DNA of 64,000 nt from assembly GCA_017617445.1 (NCBI GenBank), contig JAFZWE010000006.1:1-64000 (forward strand). The letters are read 5' to 3'. Source of the stretch: Bacteroidales bacterium (GTDB lineage: Bacteria; Bacteroidota; Bacteroidia; Bacteroidales; WCHB1-69). Of the stretch, positions 49,199-57,034 are shown in pieces. The number at the start of each line of letters is the position of its first letter. The first letter of the stretch is position 1. The position numbers and the translations under genes are program-made. Below the pieces are notes generated by a model. The model had not been told where the DNA came from. It was given only the letters and a program-made list of their open reading frames with translations, and did not search any database.

Positions 49199-49878
49199 TA
49201 TTGTGCCGGATTGACCTCAATCAATTCAACTTCAAAAATCAGCGTGGCACCAGGCTTGATGGTTTGGGCTCCTCTATCCCCGTAACCGAGGTCAGAAGGG
49301 ATATAGAGAATATACTTGGAGCCTTCGGACATCAGCTGCAGTCCTTCGGTCCAGCCGGCAATCACATTGCCCAAGGGGAAAACGATAGGTTCATTGCGAT
49401 CGTAGGAGGAGTCAAAAACGGTACCGTCAAGGAGGGTTCCTTTATAGTGGACTTTCACTTTGTCGGTAGCATTGGGTTTCTTGCCATTTCCTTCACGAAC
49501 CACCTTGTACTGGAGGCCTGACGGAGTTTCCTTCACGCCCGGCTGGGTTTTGTTCTTTGCAAGGAAAGCGGCACCAGCGGCTTTCTCTTCTTTCAACATT
49601 TTATCCTGATTGGCTCTCACCATGCTGTCCAGCAGGCCGAATGCCGCCTGCATTTCATCCGTGGAGAACTTGTTCTGTCCTGCCATGGCATCCTTCAATC
49701 CCTGAAGAAAAACATTGGCATCAATGTCAAGGCCGAGGTTTTTGAATTGTTCACCATTGTTGGCTCCCAGAGCGTAACTTGCTTTTTCTTTGTCTGTCAT
49801 GTTCTTAACTTGTGCATTAGTCGTGGTGACGATGCCGAAACAGCATACACACACGAGGATTAATAACTTTTTTTGCAT
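49198..49878 (-). CDS. FKBP-type peptidyl-prolyl isomerase, exported
   Basis: 226 residues from MQKKLLILVCV. The signal peptide ends TNAQ. The FKBP_N dimerisation domain at about 30-115 (DKEKASYALGANNGEQFKNL) is followed by the FKBP_C catalytic domain at about 125-226 (LQYKVVREGNGKKP, VKVHYKGTLLDGTVFDSSY, GWTEGLQLMSEGSKYILYIP, LGYGDRGA). This is the FkpA/Mip layout of periplasmic foldases. The promoter box lies 27 nt upstream. Its stop codon overlaps the start of the BtuF-like gene. Confidence 0.94.
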   Translation of the reverse strand: MQKKLLILVCVCCFGIVTTTNAQVKNMTDKEKASYALGANNGEQFKNLGLDIDANVFLQGLKDAMAGQNKFSTDEMQAAFGLLDSMVRANQDKMLKEEKAAGAAFLAKNKTQPGVKETPSGLQYKVVREGNGKKPNATDKVKVHYKGTLLDGTVFDSSYDRNEPIVFPLGNVIAGWTEGLQLMSEGSKYILYIPSDLGYGDRGAQTIKPGATLIFEVELIEVNPAQ

Positions 49879-49905
49879 AATTCTTATTCGTTTAAAATTG
49901 GGGTG

Positions 49906-49913
49906 CAAAAGTA
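49906..49913 (-). promoter_or_regulatory. -7 box (TACTTTTG) for the FKBP/BtuF-like pair
   Basis: TAnnTTTG on the minus strand, 27 nt before the ATG at 49878. Confidence 0.6.
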
Positions 49914-49935
49914 CAATAATTTATGGCATCAGGCA

Positions 49936-51981
49936 CTATTTTTTAATGATTTTTCTCAATGATGCATTCCCGTCAGACATGATATTCAGGTAATAGATAC
50001 CCGCAGGGAGGCGGGAAAGATCCAATCGCTCACAAGTGTCATTCACTAATTTTTCCATAACCACCCTGCCATTTTGATCATACAGGATCACATTATCCAT
50101 TCTTTCAATACATTGTATTTCAACAATATCAGATGTAGGATTCGGATAAATGCTCACCCTGTCTCCAGCGTGCTCTCCCATGCCGAGATCCGACATTCTC
50201 CCTTCAAACTCCAGGTCAAAACCGGAGGCGTTGTTTGTCGCATCCGTTTCAAAAACGAGATACAGTCGTCTTTTCTCAAAACAGACGGTCGTGTCGGGGA
50301 GGGTTCCCGTGTAAGCGGCCAGCTGAGTGCCGCTGCCCATACCATCCAACACATAGAGGAAATCATGTCCCTCCTCCAAGTCAAAATGAGTGAAGTGCAA
50401 AGCAATGTACGGTCGGTTGATGAAAAGATAGTAGCAGCAATAAGTCAACGAGTTATAGTCATCCTCGCCACTTCCATCGGAGATGGTGCCGGTGGCATGG
50501 TTAAAACGCTGATAATCCAAGCAATATTCCGGCTGCATGGCATTAAAGCTGCCCCGCAATCCCTGTTGTTCCGTGGAAGAAGAGGTAAGGTAATGGACCA
50601 TCACCTCCCCGCACTCCCAATTGATATTCAATATACCGGTGTCACCGGTCACTGTTTGCGGCGAGATGGCGGGATTATCACAGCTAATCCACAGAGAATC
50701 ACCATCGGGCAGGACATAATTCAGATCCAGACGGATGGAGAGCAGGTTTTGCACATCGGGCCGGATGGTCCATACCACATCCATGCCGGCGGGGGTAGCG
50801 CGGGGCGTCCCGCCACAGAAAGAGCCTTCTGCACAGGTAAATAAAACACTGTCAGTCAGAGGCTGAACCGCAGGCTGCGGATAATTCACCGTATCCGGAA
50901 CCGCATGGATGATCAGTTCCTGAGCTAAATTGAAATGGCCTCCTCCCGCATTCAGTGCATCCGTATAAAAATAGCCATCACTACTCCCATCCCAACCAAA
51001 ATTAAAATGGTAATAGTAGCTGCTGTCCCGCCACTGATAGCCATCGCAGATGAAACCATGTCCATTGATGTTGGGGACACTCCAGCCGGCATAATACAGC
51101 GGGATCTCCTGTTCCAAGTGCGTAACAATCAGGCTATCCCAATCCAGCTGGGTGCTGTCGCGGAACACATACTGTGTTTCAGGGGAGAACTTGAAATAGG
51201 TTTTCAGCACATGCGCTGCACTGTGGTTGTACATTCCCGAACCGTTGGGCCCATACACCATATCCACCCCCACACCGCAATGGTGCATCAAACGGGCGAT
51301 AGCCGGATTGACGACTGTGGGACGGTCGCACATCTCCTCATAGTGATAAGTGGTATGTTCATAATCCGCAGACTGCACGCCGTAAGTGGAATCCGTATAA
51401 GCGTAGGAGCCGATGCCTGTTTCAGGGAAACGGAAATAATAGATCAGCTGTGCCATTGCAGTGGCCACACAACCGGTGACCACGCGCCCGCCAGGCCCGT
51501 TCAAGTCCCTGGGACATTCGTAATTATAGTTTTTACCCTGTCCCCAGCGGGAGGCAACGAGCGGAGCCACCACAATGCCATCGCGGGAAACCGGTGCTTT
51601 TTGCTGCCAGACAGCACGTTCCCCTCTCTGCTTGAATTCAGCGATTTGGCTCGCATAGTGGTCCAGCCACATCTGGGCAGCAGGAGAGATCTGCGCCATA
51701 TCCAACGGCGCTTCCTCCGAGAAGGCCAGCACCGACGGTGCGCGACGGTCACCAGCCACGACAACGTAGCCGTCAGTGGCATTGAAAACATAAAACAGGG
51801 TGTCTTGCGCTTCTTTCTTCACATAAGCACAACGGGAAAGGCTCTTCCCCTGGGAGGTGAAAAAAGCGTCTGCTATCGCGGAAGCCTCCTCCACAGAAAC
51901 ACTCTGCGCACACAAACTCCATACCGAAAAAAGTGGAATCCAAAGGGATATTCCCCATTTGATATTATTTATCTTTTTCAT
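49936..51981 (-). CDS. T9SS-exported C10 cysteine peptidase with CUB domain
   Basis: 681 residues. The signal peptide ends LCAQ. A propeptide of the streptopain type (VEEASAIADAFFTSQGKSLS) runs to about 130. The C10 peptidase domain has catalytic C171 in VVTGCVATAMAQLIYYF and H308 in INGHGFICDGYQ, then HFNFGWDGSSDGYF. At about 470-590 there is a CUB-like domain (GTISDGSGEDDYNS, DFLYVLDGMGSG). The C-terminus is a T9SS sorting domain (VSIYPNPTSDIVEIQCIERM, LPAGIYYLNI). The relation is to PrtT/streptopain; expected role is extracellular proteolysis after activation by propeptide removal. The promoter box at 52025-52032 overlaps the divergent pyrE promoter region. Confidence 0.92.
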   Translation of the reverse strand: MKKINNIKWGISLWIPLFSVWSLCAQSVSVEEASAIADAFFTSQGKSLSRCAYVKKEAQDTLFYVFNATDGYVVVAGDRRAPSVLAFSEEAPLDMAQISPAAQMWLDHYASQIAEFKQRGERAVWQQKAPVSRDGIVVAPLVASRWGQGKNYNYECPRDLNGPGGRVVTGCVATAMAQLIYYFRFPETGIGSYAYTDSTYGVQSADYEHTTYHYEEMCDRPTVVNPAIARLMHHCGVGVDMVYGPNGSGMYNHSAAHVLKTYFKFSPETQYVFRDSTQLDWDSLIVTHLEQEIPLYYAGWSVPNINGHGFICDGYQWRDSSYYYHFNFGWDGSSDGYFYTDALNAGGGHFNLAQELIIHAVPDTVNYPQPAVQPLTDSVLFTCAEGSFCGGTPRATPAGMDVVWTIRPDVQNLLSIRLDLNYVLPDGDSLWISCDNPAISPQTVTGDTGILNINWECGEVMVHYLTSSSTEQQGLRGSFNAMQPEYCLDYQRFNHATGTISDGSGEDDYNSLTYCCYYLFINRPYIALHFTHFDLEEGHDFLYVLDGMGSGTQLAAYTGTLPDTTVCFEKRRLYLVFETDATNNASGFDLEFEGRMSDLGMGEHAGDRVSIYPNPTSDIVEIQCIERMDNVILYDQNGRVVMEKLVNDTCERLDLSRLPAGIYYLNIMSDGNASLRKIIKK

Positions 51982-52024
51982 TACCAATTATTTAATTTAA
52001 AAAATAACTTTAAAACTCCCGTTG

Positions 52025-52032
52025 CAAATTTA
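52025..52032 (-). promoter_or_regulatory. -7 box (TAAATTTG) for the C10 peptidase
   Basis: TAnnTTTG on the minus strand, 43 nt before the ATG at 51981. Confidence 0.5.
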
Positions 52033-52044
52033 GTGCTAAATTCG

Positions 52045-52052
52045 TATGTTTG
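52045..52052 (+). promoter_or_regulatory. -7 box (TATGTTTG) for pyrE
   Basis: TAnnTTTG, 23 nt before the pyrE ATG at 52076. It lies back-to-back with the C10 box, only 12 bp apart, and GTTGCAAA/TTTGCAAC (52021-52028, 52049-52056) frame both. Confidence 0.55.
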
Positions 52053-52075
52053 CAACGTTTTTGAAAAAAGCGACA

Positions 52076-52711
52076 ATGAAAAATATTGCAACACAACTTT
52101 TAAAAATCGGGGCGGTATTTCTCCGTCCGGAACAGCCGTTCACGTGGGCAAGCGGCATCAAAAGCCCCATTTATTGCGACAACCGACTGATTCTCTCTTC
52201 GCCGGAAGCACGAGAGATTGTGGAAAAATCTTTAGCAGAGAGTGTCACCTCGCATTTTCCGGAATGCGAGATGCTGATGGGCACCTCCACTGCGGGCATT
52301 GCCCATGCCGCTATCACTGCCACCCAGCTGGGGCTCCCGATGGGATATGTACGCTCCTCAGCGAAAGACCATGGCCGCACCAACCGCATTGAAGGCAGGA
52401 TGGATGCCGGCACTAAAGTGGTGGTCATTGAGGACCTGATTTCCACCGGCGGCAGCTGCCTGGAAGTGGTGGACGCGTTGCGTGAAGCCAACGGCGAGGT
52501 GCTGGGTGTTGTCAGCATTTTCACCTACGGCATGGCCGCAGCCACACAGAAATTTGAAAATACCCACACCGTCAACTTCTCACTCACCCACCTGGATGAA
52601 TTAGTGGAAGTAGCTGTCAATGAGAATTATATTACAGAAAAACAAAGAATGGCCATTCTGCATTTCCGCGACAACCCCGCCGATGAAAGCTGGCTGGACA
52701 TGTTAAAATAA
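52076..52711 (+). CDS. pyrE: Orotate phosphoribosyltransferase
   Basis: 211 residues. [20 protein letters not shown] and [16 protein letters not shown] form the orotate-binding N-terminus. The PRPP motif is [20 protein letters not shown]. The reaction is orotate + PRPP to OMP in pyrimidine synthesis. A longer frame from 52046 would include the -7 box and is rejected. First gene of a plus-strand group pyrE-dut-SPOUT methyltransferase-DUF4301. Confidence 0.95.
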   Translation: MKNIATQLLKIGAVFLRPEQPFTWASGIKSPIYCDNRLILSSPEAREIVEKSLAESVTSHFPECEMLMGTSTAGIAHAAITATQLGLPMGYVRSSAKDHGRTNRIEGRMDAGTKVVVIEDLISTGGSCLEVVDALREANGEVLGVVSIFTYGMAAATQKFENTHTVNFSLTHLDELVEVAVNENYITEKQRMAILHFRDNPADESWLDMLK

Positions 52712-52721
52712 AAATGAACGT

Positions 52722-53165
52722 ATGGGAACCCTCACCTGCAAAATCATCAACAAATCTTCCAACCCGCTGCCTGAATATGCCACTGCATTTTCCGCCGGCA
52801 TGGACTTGCGCGCCGACCTCCCCTCCCCCATCGTACTGCAACCGATGCAAAGAGAACTCATTCCCACCGGCCTCTATATTGAACTTCCTGCCGGCTATGA
52901 AGCCCAAATCAGACCCCGCAGCGGACTGGCCAGCAAACATGGCATCAGCATCCCCAACACCCCCGGCACCATTGACGCAGACTACCGTGGAGAAATCAAA
53001 GTACTGATTATCAATCTGTCCACAGAGCCTTTTACCATTAATTCCGGTGACCGCATCGCCCAAATGATTGTTAGCCGGCATGAAACCGTGGTATGGGAAG
53101 CCGCCGACCATCTGGAAGAGAGCGACCGTGGTGGCGGTGGTTTCGGCAGCACCGGACGACAATAA
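52722..53165 (+). CDS. dut: dUTP diphosphatase
   Basis: 147 residues. Trimeric dUTPase motifs in order: AGMDLRADL (1), [10 protein letters not shown] (2), [16 protein letters not shown] (3), RIAQMIV (4) and the glycine-rich [10 protein letters not shown] at the C-terminus (5). It hydrolyses dUTP to dUMP, keeping uracil out of DNA and feeding dTMP synthesis. It starts 10 bp after pyrE, so both pyrimidine genes are likely co-transcribed. Confidence 0.97.
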   Translation: MGTLTCKIINKSSNPLPEYATAFSAGMDLRADLPSPIVLQPMQRELIPTGLYIELPAGYEAQIRPRSGLASKHGISIPNTPGTIDADYRGEIKVLIINLSTEPFTINSGDRIAQMIVSRHETVVWEAADHLEESDRGGGGFGSTGRQ

Positions 53166-53182
53166 CCCCCAACAAAAAGCGC

Positions 53183-53728
53183 ATGAAGAAACTCTCAATG
53201 GACGAGCTGAACCGTGTCAGCACGGAAGAATTCAAACAGCAGGAAAAACTTCCGCTGGTGGTCGTGCTGGACAATGTGCGCAGCATGTACAACGTAGGCT
53301 CCCTCTTCCGCACCTGCGATGCCTTTTCCGTGGAGCGACTGCTGCTTTGCGGCATTACAGCGTGTCCCCCTCACAAAGAGATCTCCAAAACAGCACTGGG
53401 AGCTACCGAATCCGTTGACTGGGAACACTTTCCCACCACAAAAGACGCATTAATCAATTTAAAATCAAAAGGATATACCATATTAGCTGTAGAGCAGGTG
53501 GACACTTCCACTCCACTTCACACTTTTGTGCCCGCGGAAGGCAGCAAGGTGGCTGTCGTACTGGGCAACGAAGTGTTTGGCGTGGATGATGATGTGCTCC
53601 CCCTCTGCGACGGTGCCCTGGAAATCCCGCAAAACGGAACCAAACACTCGCTCAATGTCTCCATCGCTGGCGGCATTGTCATTTGGGAAATCTTTAAAAA
53701 TTATTTTTGCACAAAAAAACAAGCATGA
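53183..53728 (+). CDS. TrmH/SpoU-family RNA methyltransferase
   Basis: 181 residues. SPOUT motifs: VLDNVRSMYNVGSLFRTCDA (motif 1), VAVVLGNEVFGVDD (motif 2) and HSLNVSIAGGIVIWE (motif 3). Transfers methyl from S-adenosylmethionine, typically to 2'-O of tRNA or rRNA; the target base is not predictable here. No N-terminal RNA-binding extension. Start at MKKLSMDEL, 17 bp after dut; a longer frame would overlap dut. The end overlaps the DUF4301 start in ATGA and contains a -7 box. Confidence 0.9.
   Translation: MKKLSMDELNRVSTEEFKQQEKLPLVVVLDNVRSMYNVGSLFRTCDAFSVERLLLCGITACPPHKEISKTALGATESVDWEHFPTTKDALINLKSKGYTILAVEQVDTSTPLHTFVPAEGSKVAVVLGNEVFGVDDDVLPLCDGALEIPQNGTKHSLNVSIAGGIVIWEIFKNYFCTKKQA
53702..53709 (+). 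promoter_or_regulatory. -7 box (TATTTTTG) inside the end of the methyltransferase gene
   Basis: TAnnTTTG followed by CACA, 15 nt before the DUF4301 ATG at 53725. It could give independent expression of DUF4301. Confidence 0.5.
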
Positions 53729-55221
53729 AAACGCAACTGTTCACCCCTGAAGACATTGAATTTCTGAAAAAAAGAGGCAACTCCCCCGAAGAGGTGGAGC
53801 ACCAGTTCCATTTTTTCACCACCGGTTTCCCGTTTGCGAATCTGCAACGCGCTGCCACCGTTGGTGACGGCATCGTGCGGCTGGACGATACAGCACGCGA
53901 AACTCTCATCCAGCAATACGATAACCTGACCGCCGGGAAAAAACTGCTCAAGTTCGTGCCCGCTTCCGGAGCAGCCTCCCGCATGTTCAAAGAGGCATTC
54001 TCCTTTCTGGAAGAACCCGCAGAACAGATTCCCGACAAGGCCAAAGAACTGATTCACAGTCTGCCCAACTACGCGCTCTATGATGACCTCAAAAAAGCCA
54101 TGTTGCAGGACCACCTTTCATTGGATACAGAAATAGAAAATGACAATTACAAGCTCATCCTCTCTTATTTACTGACAGACAAAGGATTAAACTATGGAGC
54201 AAAACCCAAGGCTGTGCTTCAATTCCACCGTTACGAAGACGGCTGCCGCACCGCATTGGAAGAGCATCTTGTAGAGGCCGCCAATTACAGTAAGGAAGCG
54301 GACGGCACCTGCCGGATTCATTTCACCGTATCGCCCCAACACCTGCCTTTATTCAAGCAACTACTTGAAAATGTGCAAGAAAAATATGAGAAAAAACTAA
54401 ATATGAAATATCGGGTGGAATTCTCTACCCAAGCGCCCTCCACCGATACTTTGGCAGCCACGGAAGACAACCGTCCTTTCCGTGACCATCAGGGGCAATT
54501 GCTGTTCCGTCCCGGAGGCCATGGCGCCCTTATTCGCAACATCAACGATTTGGAAGCCGATGTGATTTTTGTTAAAAACATTGACAATGTGTTCAGTGAG
54601 GAAAATTTAGGTGACACCATCACCTACAAAAAGATGCTGGCAGCGCAGTTATTGAGCCTGCAGGAAAAGCTATTTGCCGCCCTGGACACACTCAAAGCGG
54701 GCAGTTGCAGCGCAGAAAAGCTGAGTGAAATCCGAAAGTTCGCAGAAGAGGAACTCATGATATCCTTGAATGAGTATGGGATTACCGAAGAGATGCTTAT
54801 CCAAAAATTAGACAGACCTTTGCGAGTATGTGGAATGGTGAAAAACGAAGGCGAGCCGGGCGGAGGCCCCTACTGGGTGAAAGATTCACGCGGAGTGACC
54901 TCCCTGCAAATTGTTGAATCCTCGCAAATCAACCAGCAAAATGCAGAGCAAAAAAGCATTATGCAAAACTCCACCCATTTCAACCCCGTGGATATGGTGT
55001 GCAGTTTCCGCCGTCACAATGGGGGCAAATTCTTCCTGCCCGACTATGTGGATGACGAAACCGGCTTCATCTCCTCCAAATCTTACGAAGGCCGCCCATT
55101 GAAAGCCATGGAACTGCCTGGGCTCTGGAACGGAGCGATGGCCCGATGGATCACCGTGTTCATGGAGGTGCCCCTCACCACTTTCCACCCTGTGAAAACC
55201 ATCCGGGACCTGCAAAGATAA
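53725..55221 (+). CDS. DUF4301 protein
   Basis: 498 residues from MKTQLF (53725). It matches the large single-domain family DUF4301, found almost only in Bacteroidota: FTPEDIEFLKKRGNSPEEVE, LLKFVPASGAASRMFK, FRPGGHGALIRNINDLEADV, IFVKNIDNV and GMVKNEGEPGGGPYWV. The SGAASRMFK loop and the NIDN region recall nucleotide-sugar pyrophosphorylase folds, so a nucleotidyltransferase-like activity is possible, but none is established as far as I know. Cytosolic. It overlaps the upstream methyltransferase gene by four bases and ends four bases before the recO stop on the other strand. Confidence 0.85.
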   Translation: MKTQLFTPEDIEFLKKRGNSPEEVEHQFHFFTTGFPFANLQRAATVGDGIVRLDDTARETLIQQYDNLTAGKKLLKFVPASGAASRMFKEAFSFLEEPAEQIPDKAKELIHSLPNYALYDDLKKAMLQDHLSLDTEIENDNYKLILSYLLTDKGLNYGAKPKAVLQFHRYEDGCRTALEEHLVEAANYSKEADGTCRIHFTVSPQHLPLFKQLLENVQEKYEKKLNMKYRVEFSTQAPSTDTLAATEDNRPFRDHQGQLLFRPGGHGALIRNINDLEADVIFVKNIDNVFSEENLGDTITYKKMLAAQLLSLQEKLFAALDTLKAGSCSAEKLSEIRKFAEEELMISLNEYGITEEMLIQKLDRPLRVCGMVKNEGEPGGGPYWVKDSRGVTSLQIVESSQINQQNAEQKSIMQNSTHFNPVDMVCSFRRHNGGKFFLPDYVDDETGFISSKSYEGRPLKAMELPGLWNGAMARWITVFMEVPLTTFHPVKTIRDLQR

Positions 55222-55225
55222 AGAT

Positions 55226-55939
55226 TCAGGACAGGATACGTGACAAGATTTCCACCGATTCTATGCGGTGGATTTGTTCGTTGTGCGCCTCAAAATAGCG
55301 GATCAATCCTTCCAGCAGTTCGGAACGCACCTGCTTCACCGGCAGCGGGGAAACCTGCTCCCCACGCATCAATTGGCAAAGGTATTGGGAAGCCTCCTCC
55401 GCCAGAAATGTCGGATAGTCAAAATATTCATGCACAAAACACGACTCATCCACAGAGAAGAAACGCCGCATCTCCGAGTAATTATCCACGGGAGCAAAAC
55501 CCATGATTTTTGACAAATCCACCAAAAAATGAAGGTGCACATCCGTCAGAACCGTATCCGGAGCATCCAGTTGCAGCAATGAACTCTCCACAAAATCATA
55601 CAGCTGAGCATCTGCCTGATATTCCCTTAATATTTTATAAATCATTTCATTATAAAAGATTGACAACGCTCTCCTCACCATGTCAAACGGCAACAGCTGA
55701 TAGGAATAGTGAAGGGATATGTCATGCAAATATTTCACATCGCGGCCATTGTCATCAAAAGTCAGATCCACGATGGAGAGATTTTCCAGCAGAGCCAAAG
55801 TGCTACGCTTACATTTGGCATACGCTCCTTTAACTATGAAACTCTGCATGCCGGAGGAGCGGGTAAAAACGTTGGCAATGATGCTGGTTTCAGAATACTT
55901 GGTTTTATGAAGAACGATACCACGTGTGGAGATGTGCAT
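55226..55939 (-). CDS. recO: DNA repair protein RecO
   Basis: 237 residues from MHISTRGIVL. The N-terminal OB fold (TRGIVLHKTKYSETSIIANV, FTRSSGMQSFIVKGAYA) is followed by the helical C-terminal part. The four-cysteine zinc site of some RecO proteins is absent, as is common in Bacteroidota. It helps load RecA on SSB-coated DNA with RecR and RecF. A longer frame to 56089 would overlap the TonB-C gene, which ends 5 bp upstream of the chosen ATG, so the pair is probably one operon. Confidence 0.92.
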   Translation of the reverse strand: MHISTRGIVLHKTKYSETSIIANVFTRSSGMQSFIVKGAYAKCKRSTLALLENLSIVDLTFDDNGRDVKYLHDISLHYSYQLLPFDMVRRALSIFYNEMIYKILREYQADAQLYDFVESSLLQLDAPDTVLTDVHLHFLVDLSKIMGFAPVDNYSEMRRFFSVDESCFVHEYFDYPTFLAEEASQYLCQLMRGEQVSPLPVKQVRSELLEGLIRYFEAHNEQIHRIESVEILSRILS

Positions 55940-55944
55940 GGCAA

Positions 55945-56385
55945 TTACTGGTTGATGGAGATCGAATAGGAGTATGAAGTCTGGCGTTTGGGAGTTCTTT
56001 TGGGAGTGGTGCGGGCGGGAGTCAACGTAAACTGTATGGTTGGGGCAAGCGGCTGGGGGGCCAGTTTGAAATGAATATGCAGTTTGCAATTGGATTTGAG
56101 GCGGTAACCCCGGTTATGCGCCTTGCCATATTTCAGCATACGCACCAGACGCACAGCTTCGTCATTGCAGGAGGGGCTCAAGCCCTTTATCACCGCGACA
56201 TTTTCCACCTCACCCTCATCGTTCACCTGGTAGGCTACAGTAACCACACCTTCCAGATGCTGTTTCATGGCATCTTCAGGATACTGCAGATGAACTTTGA
56301 TAAACTCATCCAAGGCCTTGCGCCCCCCGGGATATTGGGGTTGTTCCAAAAACTTTTTACTTCTTTTCGACTTTTTCTCTTCCAT
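55945..56385 (-). CDS. TonB C-terminal-domain protein without membrane anchor
   Basis: 146 residues. It starts with a basic segment MEEKKSKRSKKFLEQPQYPG. A TonB C-terminal fold follows (ALDEFIKVHLQYPEDAMKQH, LEGVVTVAYQVNDEGEV, AVIKGLSPSCNDEAVRLVRM). Normal TonB has an N-terminal membrane helix and a periplasmic linker; both are missing here and no signal peptide is seen. The C-terminal about 35 residues are a basic T/P/K-rich tail. It may be a soluble domain with another use or a decayed transducer. It is the first gene of a pair with recO; a terminator lies just upstream. Confidence 0.75.
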   Translation of the reverse strand: MEEKKSKRSKKFLEQPQYPGGRKALDEFIKVHLQYPEDAMKQHLEGVVTVAYQVNDEGEVENVAVIKGLSPSCNDEAVRLVRMLKYGKAHNRGYRLKSNCKLHIHFKLAPQPLAPTIQFTLTPARTTPKRTPKRQTSYSYSISINQ

Positions 56386-56418
56386 AAGATGCCTTAACTG
56401 GACAGGACAGGATTAAAA

Positions 56419-56448
56419 CAAAAAGGCGCCAAAAGTGATTTTGGCGCC
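56419..56448 (-). terminator. Rho-independent terminator after the four-helix-bundle gene
   Basis: On the minus strand GGCGCCAAAA pairs exactly with TTTTGGCGCC (56425-56434 with 56439-56448, 4-nt loop) and is followed by TTTTTG. It lies 20 nt after the stop at 56469. Confidence 0.88.
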
Positions 56449-56468
56449 ATAAGATGCAAAATTCTGCA

Positions 56469-56900
56469 TTAAATCATCATATTGGGCATCTCATCCTCCA
56501 CTTCATCCTCAACGCGAGGAGTGGTTTTTTGGAGGGAGGAGACCAGGGATCCGATCATCTTGGTCAGCTCCATGAGCTGGTTTCTTGAATATTCGCGATC
56601 CTCATCATTCATCGCGCCCTGCTTGGAGGCGATTTCTGTATAGACAACACATTCTCTCACAGAACTTTTAGCCATTTTCAAATAATAGATGAACTGGGCT
56701 TTGTTACGGGCAGATCCCTCAGAGATGTTCAAAGCAATCGCCTGGGCAGATTTCACAAAAGCCTCTGCAACAGTGCAGCGACAGTTTTCCGGGAAATTAG
56801 GAGTGACGGAATGCACCCAGTTGATATAATCGAGTGCTTTAGCATAGATGCGCAAGTCTTCAAATCTGAAGAAACTCACATTGTTTTCTTGTTCGTTCAT
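56469..56900 (-). CDS. Four-helix-bundle protein (23S rRNA intervening-sequence protein family)
   Basis: 143 residues. The hallmark ALNISEGSARNKAQFIYYLK, followed by MAKSSVRECVVYTEIA, identifies the S23/IVP four-helix-bundle family, first seen inside 23S rRNA intervening sequences and common as a free-standing gene in Bacteroidota. Function unknown; the fold suggests a pentameric bundle that may bind RNA or proteins. The C-terminal tail (PRVEDEVEDEMPNMMI) is acidic and not part of the fold. Monocistronic between its box at 56933-56940 and a strong terminator. Confidence 0.88.
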   Translation of the reverse strand: MNEQENNVSFFRFEDLRIYAKALDYINWVHSVTPNFPENCRCTVAEAFVKSAQAIALNISEGSARNKAQFIYYLKMAKSSVRECVVYTEIASKQGAMNDEDREYSRNQLMELTKMIGSLVSSLQKTTPRVEDEVEDEMPNMMI

Positions 56901-56932
56901 AATGGTTTTTGGTTTTAATTAGAAAAACGGCG

Positions 56933-56940
56933 CAAAAATA
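56933..56940 (-). promoter_or_regulatory. -7 box (TATTTTTG) for the four-helix-bundle gene
   Basis: TAnnTTTG on the minus strand, 32 nt before the ATG at 56900. Confidence 0.55.
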
Positions 56941-57034
56941 TGATTTTTTTTGATATAAGGCACCTGTTTTTATTTTTTTTTAACTATGAGTGCATTTTTT
57001 TACCTCATTTGCTCTTTTTCACAAAAAAAATGCA

